From contig JAHBUZ010000005.1 in NCBI GenBank assembly GCA_019637815.1, forward strand, positions 124,001-188,000: a DNA stretch of 64,000 nucleotides, read 5' to 3'. Shown in pieces: positions 17,695-26,527 of this stretch (the stretch's first letter is position 1; every line of letters starts with the position of its first letter). The stretch is from Chloroflexota bacterium (GTDB lineage Bacteria; Chloroflexota; Limnocylindria; Limnocylindrales; CSP1-4). A program made the position numbers and the translations under genes. Under the pieces are notes generated by a model. It did no database searches, was not told the DNA's origin, and was given only the letters and a program-made list of their open reading frames with translations.

Positions 17695-19794
17695 GTGGTC
17701 GTCGTGAGCCTCACGGTCTCGAGCCCACGCCTCCGACTGACCCTGGACGAGTCGACGGGCGCCATCACCTCGCTGGTCCACCTGGGCGCCGACCTGGAGC
17801 TCGTGTCCGGGGCGCCCTCCCCTGTCGCGCTGCGGGTCGAGCTGGCCGACCTCGGCTGGGTGGACGTGCCCGGGCCGGTGCGGATGATCCCGCTCGGGGA
17901 CGGCCTGCGACTCCACTGGGAGGCGGTCCGCGACATCACGCTGAGCGCGGACATCCTCGTCCGCGGGGACGATCTGCTGCTGCGGGTCGCGGCGGTCAAC
18001 GGCGGCAGCGCCACCATCGAGCGGATCCGGTCCCCCATCATCGCGGGCATCGGCCGGCTCGGCAGTCGTGGCCAGGACGAGCTGACCCACAGCCACGCGA
18101 GCGGCTTCCTGTTCCACGATCCCGTGGACCTGTTCGTACCGGACCCCGACAACCACCGGCGTCTGGAGCAGAACCCGTATCCGGAGGGCTTCGCGGGCTC
18201 CACGATGCAGCTCCTCGCCTACCAGGCACGGGGTCGCGGCGGATTCCTGCTGGGCACGGAGGACGCCGGTCGAGCGCTCAAGTGGTTCGATATCGCCGGG
18301 GACGGCGCGCATCTCACGATGTCCATCACGCACAAGGCGTCGGCGCTGGTGCCGGGTGCCTCGTTCGAGCCGGCGTACCCGGTGGTCCTCGCGGCGCTGG
18401 ACGGCGGCCGCTGGACGGATGCTGCGGACCGGTACCGCTCGTGGGCCCTCGGCCAGCCGTGGGCGCAGACGGGACCGCGGGCCCGCTGGCTCCGCGAGGA
18501 GGTGGGCATCTGCACCTTCGGCGTGTCGGCGCGGCACGACCGGAGCACGTGGCTGCGCACGGTGGGTCGCGCGGCGGGCGTACCCATCTTCCACGTCCTG
18601 GGTCCCGACTGGGCCACCCGGGGCCACGACTATCGCGGCAACCTGCCACGCGGCCGGCAGGACTGGTTCCCGGCTGTGTTCCACCCGGCCAACCTGGCAG
18701 CGATCTCCGAGCATGGCGGTCGCTGGGCTCCCTTCGAGTTCGACCTGCTCTCCGGCCATGACGAGGAGTCCGATGAGCCGGTGCTCGCGTCCCGGATGGC
18801 GCACCACGCGGCCCAGTCCGACCCCACGGACCCGGGCATCATGCGCTTCCCGTTCATGTGCCCGGGCACCGGCTACTGGCGAGACTGGCACGCCGAGCGG
18901 GACGCGCGACTCGCCGCCGAGTACGGCGCGGACGCGATCTACTACGACATCTCGCTCCACAACATGCTGATGCAGTGCCTCGCGGCGGGGCACGACCACG
19001 CGCCCGGTTCGGGTGAGCCGCTCGCGGCGCTGTTCGAGCGGATGTACCGCGACACCAGCACGGCCATGAGCGCTGCCGCGGGTCGGTACGTGCCCATGGG
19101 CACGGAGGTCATGACCGAGACCTCGGTCGGCCTGTTCGACTACAGCCAGCACCGCGCGGACGGCGGGCCGTACGCGTCGTTCGAGCCGGTGCCCTTCCGC
19201 GACTGGATCCTGGATGGTCGCGCGGAACGCATCCCGCTCCTGACGTACGTCTTCGGCGAGCGGGCGCCGCTGCGGATGGATGGCTGGGCGAAGCTGTCAC
19301 CGGAGGCGGGTGACCTCTGGTACTGGGTCGCCGCGACCGTGCTCCTGGAGGGCGGCCTGCTGGAGGTGAACGGCGAGTTCAGCCCGCTCGAGGATGTCGA
19401 CGGCTGGACCGAGGACGTGACCGAGTCGTACGCGCGGATCGTCACCCGTGGCTTCGGCATGGACCCGGCGAAGCTGGACTTCCTGGGCCAGGTGGCGCGC
19501 ACCCGTGTCGGTCCCGCGAACGCGTGGCTGGCCCGGGGTCGGATGCTGCCACCGCCCGTCGTGGAGGCGCCCACCATCGAGCCGGACTGGTTCGCGTACA
19601 ACGCGGGCCAGGATCACAGCATGTACGAGACACGCGGCACGATGCGTGTCCCGAGCGTCCTCGCGCGGGCCTGGCGCGTGGACGGACGGGATGCGTGGCT
19701 CGTCGCCAACGTGAGCGACCAGCGCCAGGTGGCCCGGGTGGATGATCGACCGGTGGACCTGCCGGCCCGCACCATCCAGCTCATCGAACCCTGA
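17695..19794 (+). CDS. DUF6259-like predicted glycoside hydrolase
   Basis: 699 aa, no signal peptide, so cytoplasmic. The N-terminal third (about 1-235) looks like an all-beta galactose-mutarotase-like domain (LTLDESTGAITSLVHLGADL). Residues about 260-560 look like a TIM barrel with DWATRGHDYRG, WAPFEFDLLSG, and GADAIYYDIS, where Asp418 is a candidate nucleophile as in clan-D-like glycosidases. The C-terminal domain is beta-rich (RVPSVLARAWRVDG). It resembles proteins labelled DUF6259, for which I know no demonstrated activity. Co-transcription with GH172 and GH116 genes makes it a candidate new exo-glycosidase of the same substrate. Start uncertain: GTG at 17695 or 17704. Confidence 0.7.
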   Translation: MVVVSLTVSSPRLRLTLDESTGAITSLVHLGADLELVSGAPSPVALRVELADLGWVDVPGPVRMIPLGDGLRLHWEAVRDITLSADILVRGDDLLLRVAAVNGGSATIERIRSPIIAGIGRLGSRGQDELTHSHASGFLFHDPVDLFVPDPDNHRRLEQNPYPEGFAGSTMQLLAYQARGRGGFLLGTEDAGRALKWFDIAGDGAHLTMSITHKASALVPGASFEPAYPVVLAALDGGRWTDAADRYRSWALGQPWAQTGPRARWLREEVGICTFGVSARHDRSTWLRTVGRAAGVPIFHVLGPDWATRGHDYRGNLPRGRQDWFPAVFHPANLAAISEHGGRWAPFEFDLLSGHDEESDEPVLASRMAHHAAQSDPTDPGIMRFPFMCPGTGYWRDWHAERDARLAAEYGADAIYYDISLHNMLMQCLAAGHDHAPGSGEPLAALFERMYRDTSTAMSAAAGRYVPMGTEVMTETSVGLFDYSQHRADGGPYASFEPVPFRDWILDGRAERIPLLTYVFGERAPLRMDGWAKLSPEAGDLWYWVAATVLLEGGLLEVNGEFSPLEDVDGWTEDVTESYARIVTRGFGMDPAKLDFLGQVARTRVGPANAWLARGRMLPPPVVEAPTIEPDWFAYNAGQDHSMYETRGTMRVPSVLARAWRVDGRDAWLVANVSDQRQVARVDDRPVDLPARTIQLIEP

Positions 19795-19899
19795 CCCGAA
19801 CGAGAGAGGATCCGATCGCGCGCACCTGACCGTGACCCGCGCCACCCCTGACCTGACCGATCCCGCCGGCGTGGCCGGCATCGACCCGGAGGACCCGCC

Positions 19900-21003
19900 A
19901 TGGACCGTTTCGAGACCCTCGTCGGCAGCCCGCTGTCCGGCCTGCCCATGCTCCGCGACAGCACCTCGCGGCGTGCGTCCAGCTGGGACCGCACCGGCGG
20001 CAACGACGACCGGCTCCACATCCAGCCGGGCGAGGAGGCCGTGCTCGCGGACATCGCGGGTGCCGGTGTCATCCGCCACATCTGGGTCACCATCGCCTGC
20101 GAGGAGCCCGACTTCCTGCGCAAGATCGTCCTGCGGGCCTGGTGGGATGGCGAGCCGGAGCCGTCCATCAACGTGCCCATCGGTGACTTCTTCGGCATCG
20201 GGCACGCCCAGACGCGCAACTTCAGCGCGTTGCCGCTCCAGATGAGCCCGGAGGACGGCAAGGGCTTCAACTGCTGGTTCCCGATGCCCTTCGCCAAGGG
20301 TGCCCGCATCACCGCCACCAGCGAGTGCTCCGACGCGGAGGTGCTGTTCTACTACTACGTGGACTATGAGGAGCTGGATTCGCTGCCGGACGGCCTCGGC
20401 TACTTCCACGCCCAGTGGCGGCGCGAGGATCCCACCGACGGCATCTCCGATGCAGGCGTGGACAACAAGGACTACGAGTTCGGCGGCACGAACACCACCG
20501 GGGACGGCAACTACACCATCCTCGAGGCACGCGGCCGGGGCCACTACGTGGGCTGCCACCTCGACATCCACAACCTGCGCCGGACCCGCCAGTGGAACTG
20601 GTACGGCGAGGGTGACGACATGATCTTCGTCGATGACGAGCCCTTCCCGCCGAGCCTCCACGGCACGGGCACCGAGGACTACTTCAACACGTCCTGGTGC
20701 CCCACCCAGGAGTACAGCGCGCCGTATCACGGCATCACCCTGCCGGGCGGCGAGAACTGGTCCGGCAAGATCTCGCTGTATCGCTATCACGTGGAGGATC
20801 CGGTCCGCTTCCGGAGGTCCATCCGCGTGACCATCGAGCACGGCCATGCGAACAAGCGCATGGACGACGTGTCCAGCACGGCCTACTGGTACCAGGCGGA
20901 GCCGCACGAGCCGTTCGGGCTGCTGCCCGTGGAGCGCCGCCTGCCCCGGCCCGATGGCGAGGGCTCGGAGGGCGTCGAGGGTCCCTTCGACGCACACCCC
21001 TGA
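19900..21003 (+). CDS. GH172 (DUF2961) glycoside hydrolase, predicted exo-alpha-D-arabinofuranosidase
   Basis: 367 aa, cytoplasmic (no signal peptide). DUF2961 proteins form GH172, whose characterised members are exo-alpha-D-arabinofuranosidases, alpha-D-fructofuranosidases and a difructose-anhydride enzyme. Diagnostic segments are present: GAGVIRHIWVTI, NVPIGDFFGIGH, FNCWFPMPFAKGARIT, WYGEGDDMIFVDDE and HGTGTEDYFN. The two invariant glutamates fall at Glu237 and Glu259. GGAGG lies 7 nt before the ATG. Family members assemble as trimers or multiples of them. The neighbouring DUF4185 and GH116 genes favour D-arabinofuranosidase over fructofuranosidase activity, which is inference. Confidence 0.85.
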   Translation: MDRFETLVGSPLSGLPMLRDSTSRRASSWDRTGGNDDRLHIQPGEEAVLADIAGAGVIRHIWVTIACEEPDFLRKIVLRAWWDGEPEPSINVPIGDFFGIGHAQTRNFSALPLQMSPEDGKGFNCWFPMPFAKGARITATSECSDAEVLFYYYVDYEELDSLPDGLGYFHAQWRREDPTDGISDAGVDNKDYEFGGTNTTGDGNYTILEARGRGHYVGCHLDIHNLRRTRQWNWYGEGDDMIFVDDEPFPPSLHGTGTEDYFNTSWCPTQEYSAPYHGITLPGGENWSGKISLYRYHVEDPVRFRRSIRVTIEHGHANKRMDDVSSTAYWYQAEPHEPFGLLPVERRLPRPDGEGSEGVEGPFDAHP

Positions 21004-21051
21004 CCGGTCATCGCTGATCGCCGCCCGCACGCTCGCCGCGAGCCGCCCGAC

Positions 21052-23526
21052 ATGACGCGCATCCTCACCGACCGGCATCGTGTCGTCGCGTTCCCGCTCG
21101 GGGGCATCGGCACGGGCAACGTCTCGCTGGGCGCCCGCGGGGATCTGCGGGACTGGGAGCTGGGCGATCGACCTGCCACCGGGAACCGGTCGCCCAACAC
21201 GTTCTTCTGCCTGCGCCTCCAGGTCGGGGACGAGCCACCCATCGCGAAGGTGCTGGAGGGACCGATCCCGCCGCCCCATGACCTGTCGCATGGGTACCAC
21301 CCCAACACCGCGGCCGGGCTGCCGCGCTTCGCGCGGGCCACGTTCACCGGCGAGTACCCCATCGCGAGGGTGGAGCTGGAGCACCCGGACGTGCCACTCG
21401 ACGTGCGGCTGGAGGCGTTCACGCCGCTCGTGCCGCTGGACCCGGACGACTCCGGGATCCCGGGCGCCGTGCTCACCTGGGCGCTCCGCAACCGAGCGTC
21501 ACAGCCGGTCGCCGTGACGCTCGTGGGGTCACTCATCAACAGCATCGGCGGGTTGGCGTATGACGGCTTCGGCAACCTCGCCGCCGGAGGGCTGGGTGGC
21601 AACCGGACCACGGTGCGTGACCAGGATGGACTCCGCGGCGTGTTCCTGTCGAGCGACAGCGTGCCGACCGATGACCTGCGTGCGGGCGACCTGACGCTCG
21701 CCACGACCCATCCGGACGTGACCATCACACCTGCCTGGCTGCGGGGCGCCTGGTACGACTTCCTCCAGGCATTCTGGGATGACCTCGTGGACGATGGGCG
21801 TCTCGAGGACCGTGGCTATCCGATGCCCAGCGAGCCGGGACTGACCGATACCGCCTCGGTGGGTGCGCTCGCGACGCTGGTGCCGGGCGAGTCGATCGAC
21901 CTCCGGTTCCTGCTCACGTGGTCCTTCCCCAATCGGACGAATGCGTGGTGGCCCGATCCCGCGAAGCCACGCACCCGGAACCACTACGCGACGCGCTTCG
22001 CCACGTCCTGGGATACGGCACGCCACCTGGTCGCGGACATGCCCCGCCTGGAGGGTACGACCCGGCACTTCCGGGACGCGCTGTTCGGGAGCACGCTGCC
22101 GACCGAGGTCATCGACGCGGTGAGCGCCAACATCGTGCCGGTCCGCTCCCAGACCTGCTTCCGACTGGAGGATGGGCGATTCCTGGGCTTCGAGGGCTGC
22201 TTCGACGATGCCGGCAGCTGCGAAGGCACCTGCACCCACGTGTGGAGCTACGCCTACACGGTGTCCGCGCTGTTCCCCTCGCTGGAGCGCGAGGCGCGGC
22301 GCATCGAGCTCACGCTGGAGACGGACGAGACGGGCTTCATGAGCTTCCGGACCCATCGCACCTTTGGCTCGGAGTTCTTCTGGCCGTGGGGCGACCAGGG
22401 CCCGGAGCCCGCCATCGACGGCCAGATGGGCAGCGTCATCCGCGCGTATCGGGAGTGGCGACTGTCCGGGGACCGTGCCTGGCTCGCGCCGCTGTGGCCG
22501 GGCATCTGCCGCGCGATGCGCTTCGTGGCCACGCGCTGGGACACGGATGGTGACGGCGTCCCTGACGGTCGTCAGCACGACACCTATGACATCGAGCTGT
22601 ACGGGCCGAACCCACTCTCGGCGATCTACGTCCTGGCCGGGCTGCGCGCCTGGGAGGAGCTTGCCCGTGTGATGGGTGACGATGCGGTCGCGGCAGAGGC
22701 GCGCGCCTGGTTCGAGCGGGCGAGCCCGCGCACGGACGAGCTGCTGTGGGACGGCGAGTACTTCGTCCAGCGACTCGACGATGTCGACGCGCATCGGTAC
22801 CAGCACGGCGCGGGATGCCTCTCCGACCAGCTGCTCGGGCAGCTCCACGCGCGGCTCCTGGACCTCGGCGATCTGCTGCCGGCGGCGCATGTCCGGTCAG
22901 CGATCGAGGCGGTCCATCGGCACAACTTCCGCGAGGACTTCCGGGATCACGTGAACGCGCAGCGGACCTACGTCCTGAACGACGAGGCCGGGCTCGTGCT
23001 GTGCAGCTGGCCGAAGGGGGGCCGGCCGCGACTCCCCTTCGTCTATTCGGACGAGGTCTGGACCGGCATCGAGTACCAGGTCGCGGCGCATCTCATCTGG
23101 GAAGGGTTCGTGGAGGAGGGCCTCGGGATCGTGCAGGCGGTCCACGCACGCCACGACGGCCTGCGCCGGAACCCCTGGGACGAGGTGGAATGCGGTCACC
23201 ACTACGCGCGGAGCATGTCCAGCTGGGCGCTGCTGCTCGCGCTGAGCGGCGCGACCGCGGACGTCGCGAGCGGCACGCTGTCGTTCGCGCCCCGCTGGTC
23301 CGCGGATGACTTCCGATGCCTGTTCACGGCGGGCACCGCGTGGGGCAGCTACGCGCAGCGTCGGACCGTGGACGGGCTGGAGGTCACCATCGAGGTGGAG
23401 GGCGGGTCGTTCCCGCTGCGTCGACTGGTGGTCGACGGGCGGGTCGTGCTGGATCTCGGCGAGCCACGCACGCTCTCGCCCGGGGATGGGCTACGGATGG
23501 TCGTGGCGGCTTCGCCCGCGGGGTAG
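21052..23526 (+). CDS. GH116 family glycoside hydrolase, predicted exo-beta-D-arabinofuranosidase
   Basis: 824 aa, no signal peptide, so cytoplasmic. N-terminal beta-sandwich (VVAFPLGGIGTGNVSLGARG) and a C-terminal (alpha/alpha)6 barrel with the GH116 signatures: CEGTCTHVWSYAY gives the nucleophile Glu391, DGRQHDTYDIELYGPNPL gives acid/base Asp513, and FVYSDEVWTGIEYQVAAHLI is a family hallmark. GH116 includes beta-glucosidases, glucocerebrosidases and exo-beta-D-arabinofuranosidases that remove the terminal beta-linked arabinose of mycobacterial D-arabinan. Beside DUF4185 and GH172 the last activity is the best guess. Last gene of the plus arm, convergent with the beta-helix gene. Confidence 0.88.
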   Translation: MTRILTDRHRVVAFPLGGIGTGNVSLGARGDLRDWELGDRPATGNRSPNTFFCLRLQVGDEPPIAKVLEGPIPPPHDLSHGYHPNTAAGLPRFARATFTGEYPIARVELEHPDVPLDVRLEAFTPLVPLDPDDSGIPGAVLTWALRNRASQPVAVTLVGSLINSIGGLAYDGFGNLAAGGLGGNRTTVRDQDGLRGVFLSSDSVPTDDLRAGDLTLATTHPDVTITPAWLRGAWYDFLQAFWDDLVDDGRLEDRGYPMPSEPGLTDTASVGALATLVPGESIDLRFLLTWSFPNRTNAWWPDPAKPRTRNHYATRFATSWDTARHLVADMPRLEGTTRHFRDALFGSTLPTEVIDAVSANIVPVRSQTCFRLEDGRFLGFEGCFDDAGSCEGTCTHVWSYAYTVSALFPSLEREARRIELTLETDETGFMSFRTHRTFGSEFFWPWGDQGPEPAIDGQMGSVIRAYREWRLSGDRAWLAPLWPGICRAMRFVATRWDTDGDGVPDGRQHDTYDIELYGPNPLSAIYVLAGLRAWEELARVMGDDAVAAEARAWFERASPRTDELLWDGEYFVQRLDDVDAHRYQHGAGCLSDQLLGQLHARLLDLGDLLPAAHVRSAIEAVHRHNFREDFRDHVNAQRTYVLNDEAGLVLCSWPKGGRPRLPFVYSDEVWTGIEYQVAAHLIWEGFVEEGLGIVQAVHARHDGLRRNPWDEVECGHHYARSMSSWALLLALSGATADVASGTLSFAPRWSADDFRCLFTAGTAWGSYAQRRTVDGLEVTIEVEGGSFPLRRLVVDGRVVLDLGEPRTLSPGDGLRMVVAASPAG

Positions 23527-23597
23527 CGGCTCCAGGCGGTGAGCGGGGCGGCGGTGCGGCGGTCAGGACCGCGGCACTACCCGCACACCCGCAGGGC

Positions 23598-25721
23598 TCA
23601 GTCCCGCAGGTACCCGATGATGGGATTCCAGCTGACGATGTCGCCGGCCCCCCGCCGCCCGATGGCCCGGACCTCGAAGCACAGCTGGTCGCCCGCCCGG
23701 ACCGCCAGTCCGTCCACGCGGGTGGTCAACGCGTCCGGCACCGAGCGGTCCAGGACCGCATCCCCCGCCATGGGCCACACGACGGCGCCATCGTGCACGA
23801 TCCGCAGTCGCAGCGCGGCGCCGGCCGGGTCATGGCGTACCGCCACACCCCGAACGGCCACGACGCCGTCCCGCGGCGCGATCCAGCGACGACCGGTCCA
23901 GATTCCACCCTCCGCCGGCAGGATCGCGAACCGCTCCACCCAGGCGTCGTCGGTGCCCCATCGGTCGAGCATCGGGGCCCGCTCGGTGAGGGGGTGCCAC
24001 GCGGCCGCGGCCAGCTCGTCATCCGTGTCGCCGGGCCCGCTCTCGATCCGGACACCTGCGTCCCAGGTGCCGATACCCAGCCCCGGCACGTCGGCGAAGC
24101 AGGCGAGTCCCGCCAGATCCACCGCCAGGTCGTCCGTGAACGTCCAGTCGCCGATCTCGTGACCCGCCACGATGTCCACGAAGCCGGTCGGCTCGGCCAC
24201 CAGGTTCCCCTCGGTCATGCCGCTCATGGGTGACCGGGTGTCGTTCCGGAAGTGGATCGCGCCGTGTTGCTCGCTCGGTCGGTCGGGTCGATCCTTCCGG
24301 ACATCGTCCCAGAAGCCGTTGTGGGCGATCCGATGGTCGAGCGCGTGGTCATCGGGCCGCGTCGGACGACCACCCACCTCGATGGCCAGGAACTCCACGC
24401 CGGAGCCCGCGTTGCGCGCGAACAGGTTGCCCTCGATGCGCACCCGCCGGGTGTAGGCCTCGAGGTCGATGCCGGTGCCGTCCACCGACCCGGTGTCCGG
24501 CAGGTCCGTGAACGTGCAGTTGCGGATGGTGACCCGGTCCACCGACCACAGGAACAGCGACGTGGTGCCGATGAGCTGCTGGACCCGGCACATGCGCTGG
24601 ATGCTGCACCCGAGCACGGTCAGATCCTCGACGTTGTCGAAGTTCATGGCGCCCTTCGCGTCACGCATGTCACAGCTGCGCACGGTGATGTCGCGAACGG
24701 CATGGGTCCCCAGGTCACGATGCAGGAACTCCAGGTTGCCGGCGCCCGGGTCGAACCCGGAGATGTCGAAGGGGTCGCTGTCACGGACCGATTCCACCCG
24801 CTCGACCCGCACGCCCTCGAGGACCGCCATGCCCGGCACCAGCGGCACCTGGCCCGTGACGAGGATCGCGGCGCCGTGATACATGCCCGGCAGGTCCGGC
24901 TGGGGCGCCCACGCCCGCGAGTCGTGCCAGTGGACCGCGTCGTTGTCGTGGGTGAGGACGTCCTCGATGGTCAGCCCGTGGTGTCCCAGGGTGCTGTAGA
25001 ACGCCACGATGCCGGCACCCGTGCGGGAGACCTCGAGATCCCGCACCACCCAGTGGTCCGCGTCGTGCAGCCACACCGCGCGATCCTCCGGGCGCCCCTG
25101 GCGCTCGATGTGCGGTCGCGGCCCCTCGCCGTACGCCCCGATGACGATCGGCCGCTCGGCCGTCCCCGATCCGTACAGCGGGCCCAGCTGCTGGTCCCAC
25201 GTTGCGCCGCGCGCGAGGCGGATGGCGGCTCCTGCGGCGAAGGTGCAGCCACGCAGCGCCACCAGGTCGCGCAGTGGTGTCTCCGCGGACGTGCCATCAC
25301 CACCGCCACCGCGGCTGTCCACGTGCACGGTGCCCCGGATCGCGGTGCCGTGCTCGACCGCCTCCAGCAGCACCGTGCCCGCATCGGGCGCATCCACGGT
25401 GAGGAGGTGCGGTCCTGGCGGCAGCTCATACGCGCCGAACAGCACGAGACCCGCGTGTACCCGCCGGGCTCGCGTGTCGATGACCCCGACGAGGTCCTCG
25501 TGCCCGCCATCCACGGACGCGACCCGGACCTGCGCCTGCCCACCGTCCGGGCCCACGGTGCCGACCACGCGCACGAAGTCACCCTCGAACCGGAGTGACA
25601 GCGGCGGCGCCGATGCCTCGATGGCGACCCTGGTGGTCCGGCCGAGGACCTCCCCTTCCACGGGCGAGCCCAACGCGCCCGCCGCGTCCGATGAATCCAC
25701 GCCCGATCCGTGCCCGCTCAC
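23598..25721 (-). CDS. Right-handed parallel beta-helix protein (possible carbohydrate-active enzyme)
   Basis: 707 aa, no signal peptide. Residues about 30-130 look like a small beta-sandwich (LSLRFEGDFVRVVGTV). About 130-480 is a parallel beta-helix, with the ladder-like repeats HGLTIEDVLTHDND, AVRDITVRSCDMRDAKGA, VEDLTVLGCSIQRM, VDRVTIRNCTFTDL and RRVRIEGNLFARNAGSG. The C-terminal ~170 residues are beta-rich. Such folds occur in pectin/rhamnogalacturonan lyases and epimerases, but catalytic residues cannot be assigned. The GTG start overlaps the SDR stop (GTGA). It is the last gene of the iclR operon, an unusual partner for cytoplasmic sugar-acid enzymes. Confidence 0.75.
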   Translation of the reverse strand: MSGHGSGVDSSDAAGALGSPVEGEVLGRTTRVAIEASAPPLSLRFEGDFVRVVGTVGPDGGQAQVRVASVDGGHEDLVGVIDTRARRVHAGLVLFGAYELPPGPHLLTVDAPDAGTVLLEAVEHGTAIRGTVHVDSRGGGGDGTSAETPLRDLVALRGCTFAAGAAIRLARGATWDQQLGPLYGSGTAERPIVIGAYGEGPRPHIERQGRPEDRAVWLHDADHWVVRDLEVSRTGAGIVAFYSTLGHHGLTIEDVLTHDNDAVHWHDSRAWAPQPDLPGMYHGAAILVTGQVPLVPGMAVLEGVRVERVESVRDSDPFDISGFDPGAGNLEFLHRDLGTHAVRDITVRSCDMRDAKGAMNFDNVEDLTVLGCSIQRMCRVQQLIGTTSLFLWSVDRVTIRNCTFTDLPDTGSVDGTGIDLEAYTRRVRIEGNLFARNAGSGVEFLAIEVGGRPTRPDDHALDHRIAHNGFWDDVRKDRPDRPSEQHGAIHFRNDTRSPMSGMTEGNLVAEPTGFVDIVAGHEIGDWTFTDDLAVDLAGLACFADVPGLGIGTWDAGVRIESGPGDTDDELAAAAWHPLTERAPMLDRWGTDDAWVERFAILPAEGGIWTGRRWIAPRDGVVAVRGVAVRHDPAGAALRLRIVHDGAVVWPMAGDAVLDRSVPDALTTRVDGLAVRAGDQLCFEVRAIGRRGAGDIVSWNPIIGYLRD

Positions 25722-26527
25722 AGGCCGAGCGACTCGCCGCCGTCGACGTACAGGTCATGCAGCGCGATGTGCCCCGCAGCGTCGGACAGCAGGAACGCGA
25801 CACCGTCCGCCACATCCTCCGGGGTCGCCACGCGACCACTCGGGATGCGCGGCCGGAACACGGTCAGGTCGCCGGTCGAGAGCTCCGCGAAGTCGTGGTC
25901 GGCAGCGAGATCGCGCATCATCGGCGTGTCCGTGGGCCCCGGTGACACGAAGTTGATGCGGACACCCAGGGGGACCGTCTCCAGCGCCAGCACGCGGAGC
26001 GCCTGTCGCATCCCGGCCTTGGACGCGGCATAGGCCGCCTGGCGCATCCGGGGCAGACGCGACGCGATGGACGCCACGGCCACGATGGCGCCACCACCCC
26101 GCTCGACCATGCATCGGGCGAACGCCTGGGCCACGAAGAAGTTGCCCAGGAGGTTGACGCTGGTGACCTGGGTGAACTCGTCCCAGCCCACCTCGAGCGA
26201 AGGGCTCGCGCGGAAGATGCCCGCGACCACGGCGAGCCGGCTCGCATCGGGCGCCCGCGCCACCAGCCCGTCGATGGACGCCACCGAGGTGACATCCACG
26301 GTCACGGGCTCCACCTCGATGCCGGTCGTCGTCGCCAGCTCCGCCGCAAGGATCGTGACCGCATCACCCCGGATGTCCGCGAGGACCAGCCGGGTGGTGC
26401 CCGGCTCGCGTGCCAGCCGTCGCGCCACCGCCTGTCCGATCCCCTGCGCGGCACCCACCACGACCACCGTGCCGGCGGACCGCGTGGACCCCATCGCGGC
26501 GCCGGGCACCGTCCGTCCCTCGCTCAT
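25718..26527 (-). CDS. SDR-family oxidoreductase (sugar-acid dehydrogenase candidate)
   Basis: 269-aa short-chain dehydrogenase. NAD(P) motif VVVVGAAQGIGQAVARR near residue 20, Ser in IVAVASIASRLP, YAASKAGM with catalytic Tyr/Lys, and C-terminal ALHDLYVDGGESLGL. It somewhat resembles 2,3-dihydro-2,3-dihydroxybenzoate dehydrogenases, but the operon (rhamnonate-dehydratase-like and aldolase genes) points to oxidation of a 2-keto-3-deoxy sugar acid or a sugar. The ATG at 26527 overlaps the stop of the aldolase gene (ATGA). The frame extends upstream without a protein-like sequence. Cytoplasmic. Confidence 0.87.
   Translation of the reverse strand: MSEGRTVPGAAMGSTRSAGTVVVVGAAQGIGQAVARRLAREPGTTRLVLADIRGDAVTILAAELATTTGIEVEPVTVDVTSVASIDGLVARAPDASRLAVVAGIFRASPSLEVGWDEFTQVTSVNLLGNFFVAQAFARCMVERGGGAIVAVASIASRLPRMRQAAYAASKAGMRQALRVLALETVPLGVRINFVSPGPTDTPMMRDLAADHDFAELSTGDLTVFRPRIPSGRVATPEDVADGVAFLLSDAAGHIALHDLYVDGGESLGL

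Noticed and set aside
19900..21003. GH172 as a fructan-degrading enzyme
   Set aside because: Possible for the family, but no fructan hydrolase or fructokinase is in the locus, while GH183-like and GH116 neighbours fit D-arabinan. Kept only as an alternative.
19297..21384. A 695-codon open frame on the minus strand across the DUF6259-like/GH172 genes
   Set aside because: It is antisense to two well-supported glycosidase genes, is dominated by Arg/Gly/Asp/His, and has no domain pattern. Long antisense frames are expected in high-GC DNA.
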